Assembly: GCA_002633005.1 (NCBI GenBank)
Contig: NMRA01000365.1
Location: forward strand, 307,660 to 371,659
Direction of reading: 5' to 3'
Source: Phoronis australis
Taxonomy: Eukaryota; Phoronida; Phoronidae
DNA length: 64,000 nucleotides
The first letter of the stretch is position 1, and each line of letters opens with the position of its first letter. This document shows, in pieces, positions 22,107-34,100 of this stretch. The position numbers were made by a program, and so were the translations under genes. Under the pieces are notes generated by a model. The model was not told the origin of the DNA and searched no databases. It worked only from the letters and a program-made list of their open reading frames with translations.

Positions 22107-25100
22107 GTTGCTGTATCTTTCCCTTTCTGAACTTGCCGACGTTGGATGAAAATGATTAACACAAAGTTAACAGTACCACTGACAGTGACACTGTCTCAAC
22201 TGGCCCTAGACAGTGACTAGACAGTGACTAGGCAGTGACTAGACAGGTGGAGCGCCTATAGACGCTTCCTATGCCGGAAGCTTTTTGGCAAATTATGCCT
22301 CGCACTGACTAAATCATCAACGTGACATTGTTGTAAATAACTTTTGCGGCATTGCGCATGATATAGGGACACCTTAGCCAGGACTAGGAGGCCATTGTCT
22401 TTTTAATTCCTTCCTACTCAAACAAATACTCCCGTTAACGTTGTGAAACTTTTTCTTCAAGCACTCCCTCGTTCAGTTCCCAAAACCGGTAACTCACCAT
22501 TTTTAACACTGCATGCGGCAGGTGGTATGACGTCATATCCCCTGGCGTGCACAGTATTAAAAAATGGTGGGTTACCAATTTTGGGAACTGAACGAGGGAC
22601 TGCTCGAAAAAAAAGTTTGATAACGGGAGTATTTGTTCGAGTTGGAAATAATTAAATACATCAACAGCCTCCTATGGTGTCCTATGCGCAAAAGGTATTT
22701 ATAACAACGTGGCTGTGATGTTTTAGTTAGTGCGAGGCATAATTCGTCAAAAATCATCCAGCGTGTGAAGCGCCTATAGGAGCTCCACTGTCTCTGCTGC
22801 AGGTGGTGCCAGTAGAGACAGTGGTCACTGTCAAAACTGGCCCCAGAAGTAGAGACAGTGGTCAGCCAATCATAGGCTTTCCATATGGCGGAAGCTTTCC
22901 GGAGAATGGGGCTATTCGGAGAATTCTCCTCGCGGTGTCGCTGCTGTACTAGTGGTGATTAAATTGCGCATGCGTGGCTTTCTGCATGTAAACAACTGGT
23001 AAAAGATGGAATTTTTATCAAAATACGTCGTCTTGCTAAGCCTTATTACTGCTAATTTCCCTGGTGCAAGTCTTCGACAGGTGGCCACAAATTCCCAAAA
23101 GACCTAAGGTTACTATATTCGTGGACAATTGCGGTCAACAGGGTCAACTAACTGACCAAAAGTGTGTGGATGCTGAAGCCCTTTGAGTGCTCTATGACTA
23201 TGCAGTTCCATTCGGAGACATTACTTGGTAAGTTTTTAGCTATCAGTTTCTATCAACATCGTTCGGTGATGTTATCCCCACCAGTTACCCCACTGAATAA
23301 CAGTTTTATTGAGTGGAACTAAGTGTTTCTTTTTGGAAACTCACCCGATGCCGGGTAGGCTAGCAGCACATATTCATATTGTCCTGGGTGGGAGTGCTCC
23401 CAAAATAAGAGGTGTATGGTACGTGATGCACAGAAGTCAAGAGTGACTTTTTCACAGCAGTTTCTCTTCAAAACTATGCTGTTTCCAATAAAATTCTCTA
23501 GATGAGTGAGTTTCCTTATTTTATCGTGGACCCCACCCCCAGGACCACCAGCTCAGTTATCGAATTAACATGAATAAGCCTTAATTCAGTAAATGTCGTA
23601 ACATTGCATTGGAAAAAAATTGACACCTAGAATGAATTTTACTTGTTGAGATCAGAAGCACATTTTAAGTGTCATGAAAAATACACATTGTTAAATCACT
23701 TTTAGCCTGTTTCACATATTTTAATTCAGATATTAAATAAGACTTGGGTACAAAGGTTATTAGTTTCTACACATAAACATGAAGATGAAATGTCAAGTAT
23801 GTTCTGCCTTACAAAAGTAGTTTTGTCTTGTCTTTTCTTTTACAATTTGCTAATATTTCTATTCTGTTACAGGCAAGAAAAAACAACTGAAACCAACCGC
23901 CTGACCATCTATTTCACCGTTGGACAAAGTGAAAAGCAATCCTTCAGCAATAACCTGAGAGAATTGAATGTAATTCAGTAATTCAGCACCTGATATGCCT
24001 GATTATGGACTCCCTCGTGATGTTTCTTTCTGTGCTTTTTCAGTTTGCCATTTGTTTTTAAATACACTGATAATTGTTTATTCTCGAATCTTGTGCATAG
24101 CAGCTAGCTACAATTGAAAACATACAATAAGACAATCGATGCAGTCACTGAATGTCATTTCCCCATAATCTGTACCAAATTGAAAAGTTTTTACCAATAG
24201 TATAAAGCCTTTCTTCTGAAAGGAAAATTTAATGTCACTCAGCTTTTGGCTTTCATTTCACTGGGTTCTAGTTTCAATGGCCTATAAAAGCGCTTGTAAA
24301 AAAGGTCCAGTTTCAACACGTGGCTTTCTTTCATGTAACCTCATTCAGCCTCAATAACATCCACAATTAGACCCTTGAAGGTAAACACAGCAGCATATCA
24401 CTTGAATCGTTTTGAGCCCAAAATCAGACTCTGAACTAGACCAGAGTGTGACTAGGTCTTCTTTAGCTTCAGTCCCTCATGTTTCTTCCAGGAAAGGAAA
24501 TAAACTATTGTCCACACATGACTCATTGCCTATGAAAGGGCATCCTCGCCAACAAGGCTTATTTGTGTAGCAGTCAGATATAGTTCATCTGGATACACAG
24601 ACACTCCACTGGCACATTGTCTTATGGTAACTTAGTACTGCGATTCACATTTCTCCAGGGCCACTGACTTGCACATTGTGCCAAGCAGCACTGCTGGTGT
24701 GTGGAAGTGCTGTGGGAAGAGAACGGAGTAACAAAGCTTGTCTATGATACTGCTTGAAGTGGTCTTAAAATGTCACTGCACCTGGAACAAATATTGAAAT
24801 ATGAATAATTAAGTACTCCAGATTGGATCAAAAATGTTATCCCTGTTTTTCAAAAATATATGGTGATTGGTCTACAGTTTCACATAAAAGTAAATATTTA
24901 CTATTTTCAGAAACCAAGGGTGTATATAATGAGTATTGCATAAAACTGTGTCTTTATTTTTTATCCCTAGCCATAACAATTCTTTAAACGCATCACTTGT
25001 CTGTAAAATATACAAGTTTTTTGAGACAACTTCAAACCTTTGTTACCCATTTTCAAGCCTTTTTAATTTTGATACTTTCAGCAATTTTAAACTCAGATTA

Positions 25101-28100
25101 CAGGTTCATGGGTCTGTCAAGCATACTTCTAGCCTAAGGTTGAGGGAACCGTTTTTCTTCTAATAGAAGATATGAAGACTTGGGTCATTTAAAAATGATG
25201 GATAATCTTTCTGTTGTTTAAGAGTAATTACAAATCGTAAGGCACCATCAAAAATGCAATTTTCACAAAAATGGCAGTCATTTGAATTTATAACGACTTG
25301 CAACAATTCAAGGCATGAGTTAAGACTATTCAGTCACTGTGAATTCGGAAAATGTAATATATTTTCGTGGTTTTACAATTGATACAAGTAGCAAAACAGC
25401 ATATCTCCTCTGCACGGTACAAGCCTTCAAACCTAAAAACCAAAGGTTACGTGAAAACTGACGTGATAGATTTCCATTTCAACGTGTAACAGATTGCCAG
25501 AAGACATATGATAGGGAGTAAACAAATAGTCTAATGCAATGGATATTTATCACTCACGTACCCTTTACCATTGGGATTGGATTGTAATCTTAACTCATTA
25601 ACCTGTATCGAGTTGACAGCATAAACATTCAGCATTGATTGATGTAACTATCACTGATAAACTTTTAGAAATCATTCCAAACAATAATAATGCTTTGATG
25701 TACGAAAGATCCCGATTGCTACGTCAAGTATCGTATCACATATCACAACATATAAAGATTAACCAGACTCTGGCTGGCGACTGACTGCCGCGAAGTCGAC
25801 ATCGGCGAGTGCCTCAGTTAACAGGCATCGGTAGAATAATCATGGAATAATCGTAAAAATAATCACAAACCTTACCTTTGTATGAGGTTGTGCTTACGTC
25901 CTCTCATAGAAGCACCCTTTTTACGCAATCTCAGATTCAGTTGGCACGGCTGCAAGCCATTTCACCATGTATTTAAAGGGCTCGCAAAATCGAGGCTGTT
26001 AATCTATCACCACTAGTACACGCACGCCCTCTAGTTATTGTAGATTTTCCGAATAGCCCCATTATGCCTCTCACCGATCAGTCATGTTGCTACAAGTATT
26101 TTTTGCTCATAAAGGGTTACGTTAGGAGGGGTTATGGTTATTATTATTGTTGTTGGAACTGGCCAGTGCTGCAGTGTAGTGAAATCTAAATGTGTCTTAT
26201 CTTACATTCTGGTAATATGTGGTCCGAGCTGCATACATCTGGTTGGTGTGCGGTCTGGTTATCGAATCCCACTCCACACCTCAGCACATGTATCAGCTGC
26301 AGAAGGGCCGCTGAATATTCATGTTGTGCCCTTACTGGCCAGCACCAGCATATGGGCCGGGACAGCCATCGTCAGCAGTCTCCAAGACGAATTACAGTCG
26401 TCCTTTGATGCCAACAGAGGGCGCGCATGGCAGAAGGCCAGCGCAACAGTGAAACAGGTCAAAGAACGTCTCACTACATTGCACTAGCCATTGGACTCAG
26501 TCCATCAATCAAAAGTATCGAAATATATTAAGACCATGGGTAATAGTCTGATACAATAGGTAGGTCCCTGATCAAAAATTGATTTTGAGAACCAGTCACT
26601 ATCACTGATTAAGAAACATTATTCAGTGGGAGTAACTGGTTCTCAAATCATTGAAGTAATGAATGGAGTAGTCTGTTCACCTTCCATAAAAATAACTTTT
26701 TAGTTTAGGACTCTTACTCATCTTAACTTTCATAAACTGCGGAGGATTACAGGGGTTTGGAAGAATTGACAGTTGGTTATTGCTTGAGACCATGCTCGAT
26801 GAATTTGTCATGGCATTTCATTGTAACCGTCATGGTGTTAAGCACTACTGAACAGTTACTTCGTCATAGCATAGCTCAGCAGATGTAGCATTCCTTATTT
26901 GAGTTTTAGGTACAAGTCGAGACCAGTTTTATAGCAGAAAGTGATCTACCGTAAGTCAAAAGTTCGTTTTTGACATCAAAATGAAGGTTTAAGCCACTTG
27001 AAGTGTGGATATGATATAAACTTGATATACAGTCCATGTATTGCCAAGTTCCAGTTTCAAACTGAATTGGTCCAAAAAAAATGCATCGATGGGGAAGCAT
27101 ACCTGCAATCACCTTAGATGCGAGCGAGCTCAAGACCTTAAATAAAGTTGACCTAGGACTTGAACTGAGGTTGAAAGCATGAGCCAAATTGAGTTTCAGT
27201 GTGCACGGGTTGTCCTGGTTCAGAGTATGGACATAGGTCTTTTGATGGCATCTCAAGACAAGTGCTTGATTTGTATATCACATTTCTTGAATTCAGATCA
27301 CCCTTTATTCATTGCTTCTAGTATGTAAAGATGGTGGATTTCCTATTTTGTTGGGTGATGAACGATTTTGAAGGAATTATGAAGTTGACTCATCTATAAA
27401 AGTCGTGTCACTTTAAACTGCAGGGGCCTGGTTTATCAAAGACCATGTATCCACTCTAAGCTTGGATTGCCATAACTTATTACTTGAACAAAGTTAATAT
27501 ACATGGTTTATGAAGGCAAATATGAATAATGCTCAAATTCACTTTATTAGCAATGCAGCGTTGTATTCACAATAATGTGTCTACATCTCAGCAGCAACTT
27601 GATGTACGATCTTTGATAATTGTTTTCATTGCCATTTTATTTTGTCAAATTCACAATGATCTATGGAAGGTTGTCAGAACTCGACTTTGGGTTTACTTTA
27701 AAAGGTACCTGTGCCTTGTGACTGTGCGTGGATGGAGAGAGAAGGACTAAATCCTGTAATTAACATAAATAATAACCACTAACTAATACAAGTGAAACCT
27801 GTTGTTAATTAAGTACACTAACGATGAAGAAGAGTAACTACACTAGCGCCCTCTGTAAGGATAACTTCAATCAATTAACCATGAACGACCAAACATCTTA
27901 TCTGCTATCCAATCTTTAGGACTCAACACTCATTGGATGACAGTCCTGTTGGTTGATCCTCATAGTCACACGGACTGTGACAATGTACTTGCTGGTCACA
28001 GTCCTTCATGATACAATGACATGCGTAGGCAGTATCTGGCAACCCACAATTCCTCTTGCTGGTCACAGTCTCTGGTGACGCAACACGTAATGGGAGTATC

Positions 28101-31100
28101 TTACTACCCACAATGCAAGTGGCAAGTTTTTAGTAAACTTCCTGTTCATTAACCTTTGCCCTTGCCAAGATCCTTTTAAGAATCTTCCACGGGATGGCTC
28201 TGTGGTATTATTTCTTCAGTACACTGAAGCAAGTCCTACAGCTTCAACTACTAAACACCATCTGACTATCTCCCAGTCTTCTGCCCAAATTAGAATTATG
28301 AATTTACTTAACGATTGGCTAACAAAAACCACATGATCTTATCATATTATTGGCTGTTACAATCTGATCTCAGAAATTTCCAGAATTTTACAGTACATTG
28401 ACCCCAGAACAAAAGAGGTAAATATCATCTAAAAGTACATGTAAACAAGTTTGACCCTATGTGCACAAATTTTGGGCAACTTCAATGGAACTACTAGGTA
28501 ACTATTCATTACATAATCAATATTTATTCTGACAAGGTATTCGATTGAAAATACTTTAAAGTGCTTGTGTACATATTTTTGCAGGATGATTGCATTTCTA
28601 AACTGGAAGCCATGGGGTTCAGAGTGGGTCAGAGTCTAGTGGAAAGGTAGTTTCAAAATGAATACACTTTCATGTACACATGCTAATGCACTTAAGTTTC
28701 AATTGTCAACTACATCTGATTTCCCTGACTGTGTCATAATCAATGTGTATATTCTGCATGCAATACAAATACAGATTTGCTATACATCTTTGTAATGCTT
28801 CTGCTTGAATATAAGTGCATCCGTTACAATGATCTAGTACTTAATGTATGTTGAAAATTTCCCACAATGCCTTAGTTGATGTTTGGAAGATTTTTGATTG
28901 ATTTTTGTGTCCTTTTTCAGTGACTTTGTGATTATGCAAGTGTGAAAAAAATATGTTCCTGCTGTGACCTTCCCGCTCTTCATAAAGCTTCTACTACTGA
29001 CATTTATTAAAACTGAATATTAAATCAAACTTATGAGGCATCTTGCTGGAATTTTTCATTTTGACTTTGTTTATGTGTAATCATAGACAGATTAGAATAG
29101 TAGATTTTACTGAATGGATATTTTTTAGAATTTTTGTTATTTGTGCAGGAGCTATATTTAAACATTCTAGCAGACATTTTTAATGAGCTATGTGTACGAG
29201 CACCATAGAATGATAAGATTCCAACATTAAGGTATGTTATTTTATATTCAGATTCACAAAAGACATACCACGTTTCAAGGATGAGCTGGACACAATGAAG
29301 TTTATTTGCAAAGATTTCTGGACGTCAGTGTACAAGAAACAAGTGGACAATTTGCGAACAAATCATCAGGCAAGTATGCTTTTGTATGGCGTTCCATAGA
29401 GACCTTGATTTTCTGTGATAACGAAAAATTGACAAAATTCCCAAAATCCGACTTCTTTCAAGGAGTTAGTGACTGCAAACAGTATTTACACATTTCAGTA
29501 GTAGCTACCATAATGTGATGTTTTTGATTTTATTTTTATTACCAAAAATTAAGAATATTCTCCATTATATTCCACTATGCTGGCCACAAAGTGATCAACA
29601 ATCATTTTGCAGCAGACATCTCCAATTAGTTGTACATTCCTTGTAATAGTTGGGGTGTTCTTTTCCTGGTTTTTGGAGTTATAATAAACATGCCATGCAG
29701 CACGTTAGTAGTAAAACGGAGCTGCTTTTTAGTGCGCATTGAGTGGAAGAAGTATGGCAATTCCTGGATCAGTTTTTTCATATTTTACTTATTAAAATCA
29801 CTTTGAAATGCATAATGAACAGACTAGTGTACAAACTTTATGCTTGCTGATATGCATTTGAAAATGGGAAATCAGGATTTCTAGTTCGGCACATCATGGA
29901 AAAAGCTGAATAGGAGTATTCTGTGAATTTTGGGTTCAAGTAACTTTTCGAATAACTAGTAAGACATATAAAATATAAGTACATTGTTTTGAGAGTCTTC
30001 AAGTAGTATTGAGCTGACAGCATTCAAACAAATTTCAGATACCTCGCCAATGTCTACCGACAACTGGTAAGGCCCACATTCTACACGTAATTATGACTGT
30101 GGTCCTGTCAATCAACGGTAGACAAGAAGGACTAAAACCCAACTCGAAACTTCTCTAAGACATTAAAAACACTTAAAGTTTTCAGTTAAAATTACAATTA
30201 CTCATGCTCTAGAGTTAAAAACAAATTTCTTCGCAGGCATACTTGCTCTTATTTTAATGGACTTTTTCAAACTCGTATATTTGTCTATCTTCCCAAGAGC
30301 AATAATACAATATAATAGATGATCAGGAGACAGAAGAAGTTAGATATATACCTTCTCATACTGAATGACAGCATTATTGACTTCTCTAGTAGTTTGGAGG
30401 CCACATCGCTGCAGAAGTGATCTTATATAGATATGCCAATGCATTTGCGGGTGGCTTCATACAAGTTCACAGTTAGCAAATACTAAAACGTACTATATTA
30501 ATTCGTTACTTGGAGCGTGACAGGTGTTGGAGTCTGATAATTACTCAATGTGAAAAACCAGTGCTTAATGAGCAACTCAGCATTGTCTTGCACCTTTTCA
30601 TGACCTGTTAGCCTTCTTTCATTATTTCTGCCTGCAGATAAGACATGACCTGTGTTGAAATGCAGATGTTATTTTTTTTACCTGTTTTGTTTTTAACTTG
30701 GTATATTTGTACTGACTGCTTGTTGGTGTATTCTCATGTGTTCTTAGAAGAAGGAGCACTGATATGTAGTAAACTCATCATGGTGTAATTTTTGATTATA
30801 TATTATCCGAGGAAGGATTTGAACCCACGACTTCTGAAACTACAGATATTTTAAGTCTAACACCTTAACCACTACACCACGGAGTCATCCTTTTACTTAG
30901 AGGGAATTTAACTAGACTTAAACCTTCCCAAGTAGACTGAGCCAGGTTTTACTTGGCTGTACTTTCATGTACATGGCTTCCATGATCTTTCTCTTGATCC
31001 AACCTGTTTCACTGTCTAGTATTCAGTTGTTATTCCGTTGGATATTGTGTTGTTTTGTCCACATGTGTTCTACTACTCCACATGTGGACAAAACATATTC

Positions 31101-34100
31101 ATGCTTATTCTTCTAAGAACACAGGACCACCTGACAATAGCCGGAGAATAGACCAACCGATACGTCATGACAATGTTAATAGACAAGAGGTCGGTATAAA
31201 TAGTCCATGAGATTTTAATAATAGTTGAAACACGCCACCACCTCAGAGTGGTTTTTAGAAAATCTTATTTGTTTGGTTCCTTGATGATCTGCTCTGTTGT
31301 TGTTATTTGGAAGGTTAACAAATATATGGTGAGTTAGAGAGAGTGTCCATTTGTAAACAATTTGTTACAATTCTCATGATGACCATACTGCTTGGGCTAC
31401 TGAACCTTTCCTGAAGCGGCAAGCAGTCAAACTGAGCCTTCTTCTCAAGCTTAGAAATCATTTTCAATGGGAGTAATGAGAGGCTTAATTAAAAGTAATA
31501 TTGTTTTTGACAGTAATGGTCAGATATAATGTGTCCACATTTTGAGAACCAGTTTTCTACATTCAATAACAGGTATCAAAATGGTTCTCAAAATATGGGC
31601 ATGTTATACCCAACTATTGCCATTTTTGACAGAGTTTGCGGGTTTATTACTGTACCATCTTAAATAATTTCTTGCATAGCCACAGGTAACTGGTGTACAG
31701 CAACTGAATTGTTTATTCAAGTTTAGTTCTTGTTTACTTTCAGGGTGTGTATGTCCTCCTCGACAACAGGTTTAGATTGTTAACACAGATTTCTAATAGT
31801 GCCCAGTACTTAGAAGACGCACCAAAAGTATGGAGGCTTCATGTCATCTTTTAATGCAGTACTGTAAAATCACACCAATTTGAGACAAAGATAATTGCCA
31901 AAATTACACTTTAATTGTTTTCAAGGTCTTTTTTCTTTGTTGTTAGTGCCCAGTTTTTAAAATTTTGTGTGTTAGTAGATATCAGAAAAAATTTTAACAT
32001 GATGGTAAAGCATTATGTTTGTGCTATAATATGTCCTGTATGAACAAGTGAGAAAATTAAACTTGAGCTGTCGGCCATATTGTGTCTTAAATTGGTGACA
32101 TTTTACAGTACTCATTTCAGTCCATATTTGTTCAAATAAATCCTCAGTTGAGTGCTTTTATGAGAATGTAACATGAGTTGCTTGGATATAAACATTGCTG
32201 TTAGCACTAGCTGGAGTCAAAGCCACTTATAACCTAATAAGTTACGTATTAAAAGCATTTGTCTTTGATTTGTGTATGGATTGCGAGGTACATCATGTTT
32301 AGAAATGATTGTAGGAAAGCAGTAATCCCAAGCAATGCCACCACCTTCATTTTAGTAGCATTTCAGGCAGTAGCCTGTTGTTCAGTGTATCATAAGTACA
32401 AGTAAACATGTAACTCCTGTCCAGTATCAAGTGTCAGCTTACTGACCAGAAGGTCACCTGTTGGACACTTTCTGTACAAGAAGGACTTGTGTCCCACAAG
32501 TGTTTGCTTTAGGATGCACATCCATTGATTTTCCCCATCCGTAAAAAGGCCTCAATAGTAATTAGGCCTACTAATACTATGAAACGGCAATACAATGAAC
32601 CTCCATGACTTCATTTGTACCAAACTTTGTTGTACCAAAGCAACATGTTTGCAGTATAACGTGGTATTTGTCGAATGGAAATTTGGTTTCCTGTCTATTG
32701 AAGGCTCAGAAGCAGGCAGCCAGACTTATTTTTGGTGTGCCTTTTGACACTCCATCAATTCATATCTTTAACAGACTGGGATGACTGCCTGTTCACAAAT
32801 ATTTTGTATACGTTTTTGTATTGAGCATAAATGTTTTCACAATAGTGTACCAGCTTATGTATCTTGTAACTTGTTACTCGTTGGAAACAACCACCAAATC
32901 AGGATCAGATTCTCTTCCTCAAACAATTTTGTTGTCCAAAGACACAAAACTTCGTTATACTCCGAGTCCTTTTTTATTCAAGTCATTCGACAATGTTACG
33001 ATTTACCAAACAGCCTTAAGGAGGCTGATGGTTAGGATGACTTCAGACACAAACTAGTCACTCACTTACTTGTGCATGTTGTCATCATAACTGTCCCTCC
33101 CTTCGTTTCAGTCATTTGTTTTCTCTAAATAATTTGTAAATTTCATTTGTAAATATTCATTTATATAATATTTCATTTAATTTAATCTGACTTATTGTAT
33201 TTAATTTAATTTTTTATTACAATTATTATTATTATAAATGTAAAATGCAATGGAACATTATACACCAGGCATGTTGTATAGAATTAATTGCTGAACCATG
33301 TGTACCTCTAACCTTGTGTTAGCACGGTCATCGCTTTTGTCAGTCGTTTCACTCAAGGCAGTGTCTTTTAAATTTACATTCATTGTGTCTTCTATCTTCA
33401 CTACTTTTGTCACCATTTGTTAATTCTGTTGTTTTCTTCCAAACTTCTAACTTTCCGAACATAAAGTCAAGAAATATGCTAATGAAACTTGTCAAAGTGG
33501 AAGCATTTCCTTGCTGTGACAGCATGATTTTATCATACAGTTGGAATTGAGATTACCTACAGTTGCATTAATTAAAGTGGCTAAATTGAAGAAGGGCTGA
33601 TTAACCTTTCAATTCTCTGAAATGTTTTTCGTGTGAATGCTTCCACTGGATTTCCTTTGTAGAAAAGATTATTTGAGTATCGCCTCATTTTCATTCCAGT
33701 ATTTGGCTTATCCATGTGGATTAATTAGAGGTGCTCTCTACAACTTGGGGATAACAAGTATAGTTACTGCAGATGTAGCCTGTCTACCAACATGTAAGCA
33801 TGTCACATGAATAGTCTTTACTTGCATTTCATGTTTAGTCCCATTAGTAAACTACTTTGTTAAATGATGACATAGCCTATCAAGCTATAAATGTCACATG
33901 GATAGTATAAACTTGATCACATTTGATTTAGCCCAGAACAGAAGCACCATCTTTAAAATAAGCGTGTAAGTAAATAACGACATATCTATCCAACGTTTCG
34001 GTTTATTACTCTAAACCATTGTCAACGAAACAGTTCACAGACTCAAAACAGGCGACACAGGTAGAGCAGAGACTGTACAGGTACACATCAAAATGCATTG

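Noticed and set aside
23173-23227. In-frame TGA in the 23-kb exon pair as a selenocysteine codon
   Set aside because: A frameshift lies upstream as well, and no SECIS-like hairpin was recognised downstream; decay is simpler.
26134-26487. Plus-strand 117-codon frame in TRAPPC6 intron 1
   Set aside because: Low-complexity start, no conserved motif, not joined in phase to any exon.
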